Shown: one piece after another, positions 17,750 to 26,992 of the stretch
How positions within the stretch are numbered: position 1 is the stretch's first letter
Layout of the letters: every line of letters begins with the position of its first letter
Assembly (NCBI RefSeq): GCF_048269205.1
Contig: NZ_JBLXJC010000002.1
Span: forward strand, 1-64,000
Length of the DNA stretch: 64,000 nucleotides
Direction of reading: 5' to 3'
Origin: Emcibacter sp048269205
Lineage (GTDB): Bacteria; Pseudomonadota; Alphaproteobacteria; Sphingomonadales; Emcibacteraceae
Notes under the pieces: generated by a model
The model's database searches: none
Told to the model about the DNA's origin: nothing
Seen by the model: the letters and a program-made list of their open reading frames with translations, nothing else
Made by a program: the position numbers and the translations under genes

Positions 17750-19045
17750 ATGATCCCTCGTTATTCCCGAGAAGTTATGACCTCTATCTGGGAGCCTGAG
17801 AGCCGCTTCCGGATCTGGTTCGAAATCGAAGCCCACGCCTGTGACGCCCTGGCCGAGCTTGGCGTAATCCCCAAGGAAGCCGCAAAGACCATCTGGGAAA
17901 AAGGCAATTTCGATATCGACCGGATCGATGAGATCGAGCGGGAAGTGAAGCACGACGTGATCGCCTTCCTGACCTCCCTTGCAGAATATGTGGGTCCCGA
18001 AGCCCGCTTCGTGCACCAGGGCATGACCTCTTCCGATGTTCTGGATACCTGCCTGAATGTACAGCTGGTCAAGGCTGCTGACATCCTGCTGGATGACATG
18101 GACAAGCTTCTCGAAGTGCTCAAACGCCGGGCTTACGAGCATAAAATGGATGTCTGCATTGGCCGCAGCCACGGCATTCATGCGGAACCCGTCACTTTCG
18201 GTCTGAAAATGGCCCAGGCCTATGCCGAATTCGATCGCAACCGGGAACGCCTGGTCAATGCCCGCAAGGAAATCGCCACCTGCGCCATCTCCGGCGCCGT
18301 CGGCACCTTCGCCAATATCGATCCCCGGGTCGAGGAACATGTGGCCAAGGCCATGGGCCTGGAGCCGGAGCCCGTCTCCACCCAGGTGATCCCGCGCGAC
18401 CGTCATGCCATGTTCTTCGCCACACTTGGCGTGGTCGCCAGCTCCGTCGAGCGTCTGGCTACGGAAATCCGTCACCTGCAGCGCACCGAAGTACTGGAAG
18501 CCGAGGAATTTTTCTCCAAGGGCCAGAAGGGTTCTTCCGCCATGCCGCATAAACGCAACCCGATCCTGACCGAAAACCTGACCGGCCTTGCCCGCCTGGT
18601 GCGCGGCTACAGCATTCCGGCCATGGAAAATGTGGCGCTCTGGCATGAACGGGATATCTCCCACTCCTCCGTCGAGCGCATGATCGGCCCGGATGCCACA
18701 GTCACTCTCGACTTTGCCCTGGCCCGTCTGACCATGGTTATGGACAAGCTGGTGGTCTATCCGGAAAATATGAAGAAAAACATGGATAAACTGGGTGGTC
18801 TGCATAATTCACAGCGCGTGCTGCTGGCGCTCACCCAGGCTGGGATCAGCCGTGAGGACTCCTACCGTCTGGTACAACGCAACGCCATGAAGGTCTGGGA
18901 ACAGGGTGCCGACTTCGCTACCGAGCTGAAAAACGACCCGGAAGTATCCGCCAAACTGTCCGATCAGGAAATTGACGACAAGTTTGACGAAAGCTACCAC
19001 ACCAAACATGTGGACACGATCTTCAAGCGGGTCTTCGGCGAATAA
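17750..19045 (+). CDS. purB: adenylosuccinate lyase
   Basis: The 431-residue enzyme cleaves adenylosuccinate to AMP, and SAICAR to AICAR, in purine synthesis. The fumarase/aspartase signature GSSAMPHKRNP carries the catalytic serine loop. VHQGMTSSDVLDT and CIGRSHGIHAEPVTFG (catalytic His) are also present. The length matches the short bacterial/human-like PurB class. An AGGAAAAG ribosome site precedes the ATG. The stop lies 2 nt from the convergent photolyase stop. Confidence 0.97.
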   Translation: MIPRYSREVMTSIWEPESRFRIWFEIEAHACDALAELGVIPKEAAKTIWEKGNFDIDRIDEIEREVKHDVIAFLTSLAEYVGPEARFVHQGMTSSDVLDTCLNVQLVKAADILLDDMDKLLEVLKRRAYEHKMDVCIGRSHGIHAEPVTFGLKMAQAYAEFDRNRERLVNARKEIATCAISGAVGTFANIDPRVEEHVAKAMGLEPEPVSTQVIPRDRHAMFFATLGVVASSVERLATEIRHLQRTEVLEAEEFFSKGQKGSSAMPHKRNPILTENLTGLARLVRGYSIPAMENVALWHERDISHSSVERMIGPDATVTLDFALARLTMVMDKLVVYPENMKKNMDKLGGLHNSQRVLLALTQAGISREDSYRLVQRNAMKVWEQGADFATELKNDPEVSAKLSDQEIDDKFDESYHTKHVDTIFKRVFGE

Positions 19046-19047
19046 GT

Positions 19048-20439
19048 CTATCTGATACTTTTATAGGCCGCGAGCGCCCGTTCGCGGCTCATGGCAAGAT
19101 CAACGACAGGATCGGGGTAGCCCCCGGTTCTTTCTTTTTCTACTTTCCAGGGCTTGTGGATTTCATCCCCGTCCAGATCGGCAAGCTCCGGCACCCATTT
19201 GCGAATATATTTCCCCTGAGGATCGAACTTCTGTCCCTGTGTAACAGGATTGAAAATGCGAAAATAGGGCGCGGCATCAGCGCCCGAACCCGCCACCCAC
19301 TGCCAGCCAGCACTGTTATTGGCGAGGTCCGCGTCAACCAGTGTGTCCCGAAACCAGTCCGCCCCCGCCTGCCAGGGGATCAGCAGGTTCTTGGTGAGGA
19401 ATGAGGCCACAATCATGCGCACCCGGTTGTGCATGAAACCGGTCTGCCACAGTTCCCGCATGCCCGCATCCACCAGCGGATAACCGGTCCTGCCCTGCTG
19501 CCAGCCTTGGAGGAGTTCCTCATCCTCCTGCCAGGGGAAAGCTTCAAATTCCGGCCGGAAGGGCTTTTCCGCGATATGCGGAAAATGGTATAGTAAGTGG
19601 GTGCTGAACTCCCGCCACCCCAGTTCGCTGCGAAACTTTGTCACAGACTCACCCGCGCTTTTAAGCTCCTCGAACGGCTGCAGCCTGTTCCAGATATCGC
19701 GAACACTGATTTCCCCGAAATGGAGATGGGGGGAAAGCCGGGAAATTGCGTCTGCCGCCGGAAAGTCTCTTTTTCCGGCATAGTCCTGCAGTTTTTCCTC
19801 AAGAAAGCGATCGAATCTGTCCAGCGCCCCTTTCTCCCCCGGTGTCCAGCACCAGGCCAGTCCGCCGGACCAGTCCGGCCCGGTGGGCAAAAGCCCCCAG
19901 TTCTTCATATCCTCTGACGCAGTGGTCTGCCCTGCTCCCTTCAGAGGAGGAACAGACAACACCCCCTCACCGGCAATCTGACTGCGTGCCTGACGCCAGT
20001 AAGGGGTAAATACTCTGTAGGGGTTACCTTGCCCGGTCTTCACCTCCCAGGGTTCATTGAGCAAGCTGGCATTATATGTCCTGACCTCCAGCCCCATGTC
20101 CTGGAAATGTTCTTTGATCCTGGCATCACGCGCTATGGCCCAGGGTTCATAGAGCCGGTTCCAATGGATCGTCGTAACACCCGCATCCTCTACCAGCCCT
20201 TCCAGAATCTGCAACGGGTCGCCACGGCGAAGGACCAGGCGACAGCCACGCTTTTCCAGTTCATCCTGCAGGGCGCACAGGCTATGATGCAGCCACCAGC
20301 GGCTTGCCCCGCCCATCGGTGAATGTTCCTTTTCATCCAGAAGATAGGTGACCAAAACCGGACCGCGCCGGGCCGCATGATAAAGGGCCGGATTGTCAAG
20401 AAGCCGGAGATCCCGGCGAAGCCATACAAGTGTTGTCAT
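19048..20439 (-). CDS. phrB: deoxyribodipyrimidine photolyase
   Basis: A 463-residue cryptochrome/photolyase. The N-terminal Rossmann domain begins LVWLRRDLRLLDNPALYHAA. The FAD domain has KFRSELGWREFSTHLLYHFP, RTGYPLVDAGMRELWQTGFMHNRVRM and DADLANNSAGWQWVAGSGADAAPYFRIFNP. It should use blue light to split cyclobutane pyrimidine dimers as a class I CPD photolyase. The Trp electron-transfer residues and the Asn at the flavin N5 position (ADLANN) appear conserved. The ATG at 20439 starts the family N terminus; the frame extends further upstream but has no support. Confidence 0.94.
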   Translation of the reverse strand: MTTLVWLRRDLRLLDNPALYHAARRGPVLVTYLLDEKEHSPMGGASRWWLHHSLCALQDELEKRGCRLVLRRGDPLQILEGLVEDAGVTTIHWNRLYEPWAIARDARIKEHFQDMGLEVRTYNASLLNEPWEVKTGQGNPYRVFTPYWRQARSQIAGEGVLSVPPLKGAGQTTASEDMKNWGLLPTGPDWSGGLAWCWTPGEKGALDRFDRFLEEKLQDYAGKRDFPAADAISRLSPHLHFGEISVRDIWNRLQPFEELKSAGESVTKFRSELGWREFSTHLLYHFPHIAEKPFRPEFEAFPWQEDEELLQGWQQGRTGYPLVDAGMRELWQTGFMHNRVRMIVASFLTKNLLIPWQAGADWFRDTLVDADLANNSAGWQWVAGSGADAAPYFRIFNPVTQGQKFDPQGKYIRKWVPELADLDGDEIHKPWKVEKERTGGYPDPVVDLAMSRERALAAYKSIR

Positions 20440-20484
20440 ATTACTGTTCCCGACACATCTTACGACAAATCCCCGGGATAAAAA

Positions 20485-20516
20485 TGAAAAAACCACCCTT
20501 CCGACAGAAGGGTGGT
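20485..20516 (-). terminator. intrinsic terminator after the zeta-inhibitor gene
   Basis: A perfect 10-bp stem ACCACCCTTC/GAAGGGTGGT with a 5-nt loop is followed, in the minus direction, by six T residues. It ends the DUF1476 transcript and separates it from phrB. Confidence 0.85.
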
Positions 20517-20547
20517 CCTCAACTTACTATCTGCATCAATGGCAAGA

Positions 20548-20865
20548 TCAGTTTTTAAGCTGCTCGCGGGCTTCGGCCAGCTTGTCTTCCATTTCGCGAC
20601 GCAGCTGGTGCTCGGAAACCTCGACGCCTTTTGCATCCAGGTCGCCCTTGACCTTGCGGTAAACATCCTCGTGGCCTGCTTCTTCAAAATCTGCTTCCAC
20701 CACTTCCTTTGCGTAAGCACTGGCGGCATCACCATCAAGGCCCATCAGTCCAGCGGCCCAAAGTCCGAGAAGCTTGTTGCGCCGCGCAACGATCTTGAAT
20801 TCGTTCTCTTCATCCTTGGCATATTTCTTTTCGAATGTCTGTTCCCGGTCTTCAAACTGGGTCAT
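20548..20865 (-). CDS. ATPase inhibitor subunit zeta (DUF1476)
   Basis: The 105-residue, charged and largely helical protein belongs to DUF1476, a family nearly confined to alphaproteobacteria. In Paracoccus denitrificans the member is the zeta subunit, which inhibits ATP hydrolysis by F1FO-ATPase through its N terminus. The start MTQFEDREQTFEKKYAKDEE and the middle RNKLLGLWAAGLMGLDG match the family well. The ATG at 20865 follows GGAG by 9 nt; an ATG 15 nt upstream has no ribosome site. It is a single gene with its own terminator. Confidence 0.92.
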   Translation of the reverse strand: MTQFEDREQTFEKKYAKDEENEFKIVARRNKLLGLWAAGLMGLDGDAASAYAKEVVEADFEEAGHEDVYRKVKGDLDAKGVEVSEHQLRREMEDKLAEAREQLKN

Positions 20866-21078
20866 TTTTCTAAACTCCATGTTGCGTCACGTTCGTGACA
20901 GTAATCTTTGTGGTCATATGTACGCCATTCAGACAAAGGTTTCCATATTTTTTATATAGGAATTTTGTTGCAGGTTTTTAAGGCCTTTTTATCGCTTTGG
21001 CTCATTGAATTTGACAATTTTATGATATATGTTCGCCTCGCTTGATTCTTAATCTTTATAACTTTTAAGGTTCCCCAC

Positions 21079-21813
21079 ATGACAAAGGGCGTGAAACTTT
21101 ATGAGGGCAAGGCCAAAACTCTTTACGAGGGGCCTGAACCCGGCACTATTATTCAATATTTCAAAGATGACGCCACCGCCTTCAATAACGTCAAAAAAGG
21201 TACGATTGCAGGCAAGGGAATCATAAACAACAGGATTACCGACCTGGTCATGACCCGTCTTGCAGGCATCGGCATTCCGACCCATTATATCAAGCGTTTG
21301 TCGGATCGGGAACAACTGGTCAAGAAAGTGGAAATCGTCCCGCTAGAGGTCATTGTCCGCAATATTGCCGCCGGTTCCATGAGTAAGAAATTCGGTGTCG
21401 AGGAAGGCACACGCCTGGCCCGGCCGATCGTCGAATTCTCGCTTAAGAATGACGACCTGGGTGATCCCCTGATGGCAGAAGAGCACATCCTTGTTCTCGG
21501 ACTTGCCAGCGAAGAGGAACTTGACGAAATTTTCAGCATGACCCTGCAGATCAATGATTTCCTCAGGGGCATGTTTGCCGCCATCGGCATCGAGCTTGTG
21601 GATTTCAAGCTGGAATACGGCCGCCTTGCGGAAGAAGATACGGTACAGCTGGTGCTGGCCGATGAATTCAGCCCCGACAACTGCCGTCTGTGGGATTTTG
21701 AAACCGGCGAAAAGCTGGACAAGGATCGTTTCCGCCGGGATATGGGCGGTGAAGTGGAAGCCTATCAGGAAGTGGCCCGCCGGCTGGGTATCTCCCTGGA
21801 GGCAGCAGAGTAA
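21079..21813 (+). CDS. purC: SAICAR synthase
   Basis: The 244-residue enzyme ligates aspartate to CAIR with ATP. Family motifs are KLYEGKAKTLYEG, FKDDATAFN, EVIVRNIAAGSM and LVDFKLEYGR (signature). AAGG lies 8 nt before the ATG. It opens a four-gene purine run (purC-purS-purQ-purL) that ends at a strong terminator. The 213 nt upstream are AT-rich and must hold the operon promoter, but no box pair stands out. No purine riboswitch was seen. Confidence 0.97.
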   Translation: MTKGVKLYEGKAKTLYEGPEPGTIIQYFKDDATAFNNVKKGTIAGKGIINNRITDLVMTRLAGIGIPTHYIKRLSDREQLVKKVEIVPLEVIVRNIAAGSMSKKFGVEEGTRLARPIVEFSLKNDDLGDPLMAEEHILVLGLASEEELDEIFSMTLQINDFLRGMFAAIGIELVDFKLEYGRLAEEDTVQLVLADEFSPDNCRLWDFETGEKLDKDRFRRDMGGEVEAYQEVARRLGISLEAAE

Positions 21814-21841
21814 CAACAAGACATTCAGAAAGGGATACACC

Positions 21842-22081
21842 GTGAAAGCACGTGTACATGTCACCTTGAAAAACGGCGTTCTTGACCCCCAGGGCAAGGC
21901 CATCCAGCACGCTCTCGCCGCGCTTGGCTTTGACGGTGTGGATGATGTGCGCCAGGGCAAATACATCGAACTGGATCTCGCCGAGACCGACAAAGCCAAG
22001 GCGGAAGCGGCTGTGGACGAGATGTGCAGGAAACTGCTGTCCAACACGGTGATTGAAAATTACGCCATTGAAATTGACTGA
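21842..22081 (+). CDS. purS: FGAM synthase subunit PurS
   Basis: A 79-residue protein with a GTG start 28 nt after purC. It has KARVHVTLKNGVLDPQGKAI, the GFDGVDDVRQGKYIEL segment and CRKLLSNTVIENYAIEID, all typical of PurS. PurS bridges PurQ and small PurL in the three-part formylglycinamidine synthase and helps transfer ammonia. An AGAAAGGG-type ribosome site precedes the GTG. Confidence 0.95.
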   Translation: MKARVHVTLKNGVLDPQGKAIQHALAALGFDGVDDVRQGKYIELDLAETDKAKAEAAVDEMCRKLLSNTVIENYAIEID

Positions 22082-22123
22082 CGCCCTCGCCCGAGGGCTT
22101 TAACTTATTTGGGATTTGCGTCT

Positions 22124-22786
22124 ATGAAAAGCGCTGTAGTTGTTTTTCCGGCTTCCAACTGCGATCGGGACATGATCGTGGCCCTGGAAAAGATCACGGG
22201 ACAAAAACCACATATCGTCTGGCATCAGGAGAGTGAAATTCCCGATGTTGACCTGATCGCCCTGCCCGGCGGTTTTTCCTTCGGGGATTATCTGCGCTGC
22301 GGCGCCATGGCGGCCCGCTCTCCGGCCATGAAAGAAGTGATTGCCCGGGCCGACAAAGGGGTCAATATTTTCGGGGTCTGCAACGGCTTTCAGGTTCTGA
22401 CCGAAACCGGTCTCCTGCCCGGTGCCCTGATGCGCAATCAGAGCCTCAAGTTTGTCTGCAAACATGTTGATCTGAAAGTGGAAAATAATGACACCCCCTA
22501 CACCAACGCCTATAAAAAGGGCCAGGTCATCAGCATTCCGGTAGCTCATCACGACGGCAACTATTTCGCCGACGACGAGACCCTTAAACAGCTTGAGGAC
22601 GAAGGCCGGGTTGTGTTCCGTTATGTGGACAATCCCAACGGCTCCCGCAATGACATTGCGGGCATTATCAACAAGCGCAAGAATATTCTCGGCATGATGC
22701 CCCATCCGGAACGACTGATCGAAGATGCCCAGGGCGGCACCGACGGACGCGGATTTTTTGAAAGCATGCTGAACAGCCTGAATTAG
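22124..22786 (+). CDS. purQ: FGAM synthase glutaminase subunit PurQ
   Basis: A 220-residue class I glutamine amidotransferase. The nucleophile elbow is GVCNGFQVLTETGLLPGAL (Cys), with His and Glu in MMPHPERL. It supplies ammonia to PurL. I chose the ATG at 22124, because MKSAVVVFPASNCDRD is the family N terminus; a TTG five codons upstream is less likely. Confidence 0.96.
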   Translation: MKSAVVVFPASNCDRDMIVALEKITGQKPHIVWHQESEIPDVDLIALPGGFSFGDYLRCGAMAARSPAMKEVIARADKGVNIFGVCNGFQVLTETGLLPGALMRNQSLKFVCKHVDLKVENNDTPYTNAYKKGQVISIPVAHHDGNYFADDETLKQLEDEGRVVFRYVDNPNGSRNDIAGIINKRKNILGMMPHPERLIEDAQGGTDGRGFFESMLNSLN

Positions 22787-22808
22787 GACCAGTGTTAGGA
22801 ATTGGCAC

Positions 22809-25016
22809 ATGACGTGGAACAATAACGTAGAAATTACCGAAGAGCTGATCAAGGAACATGGCCTCAGCGCCGAAGAGTACCAGCTTGCCCTGAAAATTCT
22901 CGGCCGGACCCCGACCCTGACCGAGCTCGGTATTTTTTCTGTAATGTGGAGTGAGCACTGCTCCTATAAATCATCCAAGCTGCATCTGAAAACACTGCCG
23001 ACAAAGGCGCCCTGGGTGATCCAGGGACCGGGCGAAAACGCCGGTGTAATCGATATTGGCGACGGCCAGGCTGCTATCTTCAAAATGGAAAGCCATAACC
23101 ATCCGTCCTATATCGAGCCCTATCAGGGTGCAGCCACCGGTGTCGGTGGTATCCTGCGCGACGTCTTCACCATGGGCGCGCGCCCCATCGCCAATATGAA
23201 TGCGCTTCGTTTCGGGTCTCCCGACCATCCGAAAACCCGCCATTTGCTGAGCGGTGTGATCGAAGGTATCGGCGGTTACGGTAACTGCGTGGGTGTCCCC
23301 ACTGTAGGTGGCGAGACCAATTTCCATCCGTCCTATGACGGCAACATCCTGGTCAATGCCATGACCGTGGGCCTTGCCAATACGAACAAGATTTTCCTGT
23401 CCGCTGCCGCCGGTGTCGGCAATCCCGTGGTTTATGTAGGCTCCAAGACCGGACGTGACGGTATTCATGGCGCCACCATGGCCTCTGCAGAGTTTACCGA
23501 GGACAGCGAGGAAAAACGCCCGACCGTGCAGGTGGGCGACCCCTTCACCGAAAAACTCCTGATCGAAGCCTGCCTCGAGCTGATGGCCACAGACGCCATC
23601 GTCGCCATTCAGGACATGGGTGCAGCCGGCCTCACCTCTTCCTCCGTGGAGATGGCTTCCGGCGGCGGGGTTGGTTTCGAGCTTAACCTGGACAATGTGC
23701 CTCAGCGTGAAGAGCATATGACTCCTTACGAAATGATGCTGTCCGAAAGCCAGGAACGCATGCTGATGGTCCTGAAACCGGGCCGCGAAGGCGAAGCTGA
23801 AAAAATCTTCCGCAAGTGGGACCTGGATTTCGCCGTGATCGGAAAAATCACCGACACGGGTAACCTGACCCTCACCTTCAAGGGCGAGACCGTGGCTGAC
23901 ATTCCTGCCGGGCCGCTGGCTGATAACAGCCCGGAATATGACCGTCCGTGGGTAAAAAAGGATCCGGCAAAGGTGCTGTCCGCCAATGACGTTGCAGCCC
24001 CCAATGACCTTGGTGCAACGCTTCTGAAAATGGTCAGCTCCCCCAATCTCTGCAGCCGCAGCTGGATCTGGGAACAATATGACCATCAGGTCATGGCCGA
24101 CACCATCCAGAAACCGGGCGGCGATTCCGCAGTGGTGCGCATCCATAACACGGACAAGGCTCTGGCCATTTCCACCGACTGTACCCCGCGCTATTGCTTT
24201 GCCGACCCTTACGAAGGCGGCAAACAGGCCGTGGTTGAAACCTGGCGCAACATCACCGCCGTTGGCGGCACACCGCTGGCCATCACCAACTGCCTCAACT
24301 TCGGCAATCCGGAACGCCCGGATATCATGGGCCAGTTTGTCGGCTGCATCGAGGGCCTGAAAGATGCCTGTAATGCGCTGGATTACCCGGTCGTCTCCGG
24401 TAACGTGTCCCTCTATAACGAAACCAACGGTACCGGCATTCATCCGACTCCGGCTATTGGCGGCGTTGGCCTGCTGAAAGACAGCACGAAAATGGCCACC
24501 ATCGCTCCCAAAGCAGAAGGTGAAGTGCTGATCCTGGTGGGCGAGACCACCGGTCATCTGGGCTCATCCCTTTATCTGGATGTGATGGAAGGCCTTGAAG
24601 AAGGCGCCCCGCCGAAAGTGGATCTGGCGCTTGAGAAGAAAAACGGCGACTTTGTCCGCGGCCTGATCGAAACCGGAACGGTAAAAACCTGCCATGACCT
24701 TTCCGACGGCGGCCTGTTTGTTGGCCTCGCCGAAATGGTGATTGCTTCCGGACTTGGCATGAAAGTGCATCTGGAGAACGGCGATATTCCGCTCCATGCC
24801 TTTGGTTTCGGCGAAGACCAGGCCCGCTATATCCTGTCGGTCGCCCCCGAAAAGGCTGATGCCATACTGGCCAGTGCCCGTAGTGCAGAGGTATCCGCCT
24901 GCCGTCTGGGCACTGTGGGCGGCGAAACTCTCACCATTGAAGAGGCGCTTGTCGTTGCTGTCGCTGACCTGAAAAGTAATCACACGGAATGGATGCCGGG
25001 CTATATGGCCAGTTGA
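22809..25016 (+). CDS. purL: FGAM synthase subunit PurL (small type)
   Basis: A 735-residue ATP-dependent synthetase of the small PurL class, which needs PurS and PurQ. Characteristic segments are SVMWSEHCSYKSSK, KMESHNHPSYIEPYQGAATGVGGI, IQDMGAAGLTSSSVEMA and KTCHDLSDGGLFVGLAEM. It converts FGAR and glutamine-derived ammonia to FGAM. It is the last gene of the purine run. Confidence 0.97.
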   Translation: MTWNNNVEITEELIKEHGLSAEEYQLALKILGRTPTLTELGIFSVMWSEHCSYKSSKLHLKTLPTKAPWVIQGPGENAGVIDIGDGQAAIFKMESHNHPSYIEPYQGAATGVGGILRDVFTMGARPIANMNALRFGSPDHPKTRHLLSGVIEGIGGYGNCVGVPTVGGETNFHPSYDGNILVNAMTVGLANTNKIFLSAAAGVGNPVVYVGSKTGRDGIHGATMASAEFTEDSEEKRPTVQVGDPFTEKLLIEACLELMATDAIVAIQDMGAAGLTSSSVEMASGGGVGFELNLDNVPQREEHMTPYEMMLSESQERMLMVLKPGREGEAEKIFRKWDLDFAVIGKITDTGNLTLTFKGETVADIPAGPLADNSPEYDRPWVKKDPAKVLSANDVAAPNDLGATLLKMVSSPNLCSRSWIWEQYDHQVMADTIQKPGGDSAVVRIHNTDKALAISTDCTPRYCFADPYEGGKQAVVETWRNITAVGGTPLAITNCLNFGNPERPDIMGQFVGCIEGLKDACNALDYPVVSGNVSLYNETNGTGIHPTPAIGGVGLLKDSTKMATIAPKAEGEVLILVGETTGHLGSSLYLDVMEGLEEGAPPKVDLALEKKNGDFVRGLIETGTVKTCHDLSDGGLFVGLAEMVIASGLGMKVHLENGDIPLHAFGFGEDQARYILSVAPEKADAILASARSAEVSACRLGTVGGETLTIEEALVVAVADLKSNHTEWMPGYMAS

Positions 25017-25040
25017 TACGGCTCACGGAATGAAAATCAG

Positions 25041-25075
25041 GGCAGCAGGATAAGAATTCTGCTGCCTTTCTTTTT
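25041..25075 (+). terminator. intrinsic terminator of the pur operon
   Basis: GGCAGCAG and CTGCTGCC form an 8-bp stem around a 10-nt loop, followed by TTTCTTTTT. It ends purCSQL transcription 25 nt after the purL stop and isolates the downstream sulfotransferase. Confidence 0.88.
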
Positions 25076-25162
25076 GGGGCATGTTAACAAATTGGTTGGT
25101 ATTCTGTGCTAAATCCTTGTTAAATATGTAAAAGGAAAAACTGCGACAGGAAGAAGCAGGGG

Positions 25163-26143
25163 ATGAAAATGATCTTTTTAATCGGCTCACCACGCAGCGG
25201 CACCACATGGGTCGCCAAGATCTTTGACAGCCATCCGGATGTCCTTTACCGGCACGAACCGGACTCCGTTGTTATTTCCGAAGAAGTCCCCTTCTTTCCC
25301 GCGTCCGCTGACATGGACAGGCTGATTCCGGCGACCCGGGACTATTTTTCAAAACTCTGGGATGTAAGACACCTGAAATCTGCAGGCTCCCTTCCTGTGT
25401 TTCCGAAAAGCTATTTCAGTTCCTTCATGAATGCCTTCCGGGCCAAGTTCCTCTTTACACTGAAAGTGATTGGCGCCGTCGCCCACCGTCTCGGCCTGCC
25501 GTCGGACGTCAAGGTACCTGCCATTTCCCGCAAAAAGATGGCAGCAGGCAAGATTGTGCCGGTGATGAAGTCGGTGAATTCCAACTGCCGCACCGGCCTC
25601 GTCGCCCGCGCCTTCCCCGAAGGAAAGGTCGTGCATATCCTGCGCCACCCTTGCGGTTATGTCTCTTCCCAGCTTAGAGGCCGCAAACTGAAACTGATGG
25701 AAGACGTTGTTTTCTATGAAGAAGTTTCCTCCATGCCGCTGGCCCGAGAGCGGGGCTGGACCGTGGAAAAACTGAAAGCCATGTCCCTTGAGGAACAGCT
25801 GGCCTGCACCTGGGTCTGCTTCAACGAAAAAGTCATGAAGGACATTCAGGGCCTGGAGAACTGTTACGACCTCGTCTATGAAGATCTTTGCGACGACCCC
25901 GTTGGTGTCGCCAAAAAGCTGTTCCAGTTTTGTGGGCTTTCCTATAACGATCAGACCGACGCCTTCCTGCAAAGCAGCTTGAATTATGAGGGTGGCCCGG
26001 AAAAATACCACCAGACTGTCCGCGATCCGAAAACAGCAGCGGAGAAATGGAAAAACGAGCTGGATGCCGAGCAGGTGGCCAAGATCAGGAACATTGTCTC
26101 CGGCACCATCGCCGGTGACAAATATGCCGATCGTTTCGCCTGA
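25163..26143 (+). CDS. sulfotransferase-family protein
   Basis: A 326-residue P-loop protein. The 5'-phosphosulfate motif is GSPRSGTTW (residues 8-16), and a 3'-phosphate motif lies in VVHILRHPCGYVSS. It should move a sulfuryl group from PAPS to an alcohol, sugar or lipid acceptor in the cytoplasm. An ATG two codons in (25169), better spaced from AGGGG, may be the true start. It lies between purL and bolA, which often adjoin in alphaproteobacteria, and has its own upstream region after the pur terminator. Acceptor unknown; an exopolysaccharide or lipid role is possible. Confidence 0.85.
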   Translation: MKMIFLIGSPRSGTTWVAKIFDSHPDVLYRHEPDSVVISEEVPFFPASADMDRLIPATRDYFSKLWDVRHLKSAGSLPVFPKSYFSSFMNAFRAKFLFTLKVIGAVAHRLGLPSDVKVPAISRKKMAAGKIVPVMKSVNSNCRTGLVARAFPEGKVVHILRHPCGYVSSQLRGRKLKLMEDVVFYEEVSSMPLARERGWTVEKLKAMSLEEQLACTWVCFNEKVMKDIQGLENCYDLVYEDLCDDPVGVAKKLFQFCGLSYNDQTDAFLQSSLNYEGGPEKYHQTVRDPKTAAEKWKNELDAEQVAKIRNIVSGTIAGDKYADRFA

Positions 26144-26276
26144 TCACTCATGTAAAAAAATCACTTTTCCCCTTCAAACTTCAGACATTCGCCCCCATAT
26201 ACAGGCCAGTTGTCTTGACGTGATTTTGGCCAGATGCCAAACTGCGTTGATCAGACTTAACTGGAGTAAAACGATA

Positions 26277-26507
26277 ATGGCAATGGATGCTGCAGAAATT
26301 GAGAAACTGATAAAGGAAAGTCTTCCCGACGCAAAGGTCACCATCCAGGACCTGCGCGGTGACGGCGACCACTATGCGGCCCATGTGGTCTCGAGTGCCT
26401 TTAAAGGAAAAAGCAGGGTACAACAGCATCAGATGGTCTATAAGGCCCTTAAAGGCAATATGGGCGGCGCCCTGCATGCGCTTGCCCTTCAGACCTCAGC
26501 AGAATAA
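26277..26507 (+). CDS. bolA: BolA family protein
   Basis: A 76-residue BolA-like protein (MDAAEIEKLIKESLPDAKVT, GDGDHYAAHVVSSAFKGKSR, QQHQMVYKALKGNMGGALHAL). The conserved His residues that can share an iron-sulfur cluster with a CGFS glutaredoxin are present. The gene starts at 26277 with GGAG ten nt upstream. It is 27 nt before grxD, and such pairs encode proteins that form a [2Fe-2S] complex used in iron sensing or cluster delivery. The short form is the BolA/IbaG-like type common in this class. Confidence 0.93.
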   Translation: MAMDAAEIEKLIKESLPDAKVTIQDLRGDGDHYAAHVVSSAFKGKSRVQQHQMVYKALKGNMGGALHALALQTSAE

Positions 26508-26534
26508 TCACACGAAATTCAGGGACAAGTACAA

Positions 26535-26867
26535 ATGAGCAATCCGGTTTTTAATCGTATCGAGGATGATATCAAAAACAGCGATATCGTTCTTTACATG
26601 AAAGGCAGCCCGATGTTTCCCCAGTGCGGATTTTCCGCCGCAGTCATCGAAGTGCTGAACTATTACAATGTGGACTTTGAAGCCTTTGACGTGCTTCAGG
26701 ACCCGGCTTTGCGTGAAGGCATTAAAGAATTCAGCGAATGGCCGACCATCCCCCAGCTCTATGTTAAGGGCGAGTTCATCGGCGGGTGCGATATCATTCG
26801 CGAAATGGCCGCCTCGGGCGAACTGATCGAAGTCTTCGAAAAGAACGACATCAAGCCGAAAAGCTGA
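26535..26867 (+). CDS. grxD: monothiol glutaredoxin, Grx4 type
   Basis: A 110-residue protein with the CGFS active site (31-34). WPTIPQLYVKGEFIGGCDI, with the cis-Pro and GSH-binding GG-C-D, completes the fold. Monothiol glutaredoxins carry and transfer [2Fe-2S] clusters with BolA. It follows bolA on the same transcript and ends at a strong hairpin. Confidence 0.96.
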   Translation: MSNPVFNRIEDDIKNSDIVLYMKGSPMFPQCGFSAAVIEVLNYYNVDFEAFDVLQDPALREGIKEFSEWPTIPQLYVKGEFIGGCDIIREMAASGELIEVFEKNDIKPKS

Positions 26868-26875
26868 TCATAGTA

Positions 26876-26912
26876 AAGCGCCCCGACGAACAATTGCCGG
26901 GGCGCTTCTTTA
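26876..26912 (+). terminator. terminator after grxD
   Basis: AAGCGCCCCG and CGGGGCGCTT form a 10-bp stem around a 12-nt loop, followed by CTTT. The stem is GC-rich and stands between grxD and a convergent kinase gene, so it may act in both directions. Confidence 0.75.
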
Positions 26913-26992
26913 CCCAATAAACAAATCAAATTCCGCGGCGCGGAACGTCACCCCGCACGCTGTCGGTACTGTCAAAGAAACAGTTTACCAGG

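Noticed and set aside
22971..24557. Long antisense open frame of 528 codons opposite purL
   Set aside because: It is the codon-bias shadow of a clear purL gene; its sequence shows no domain.
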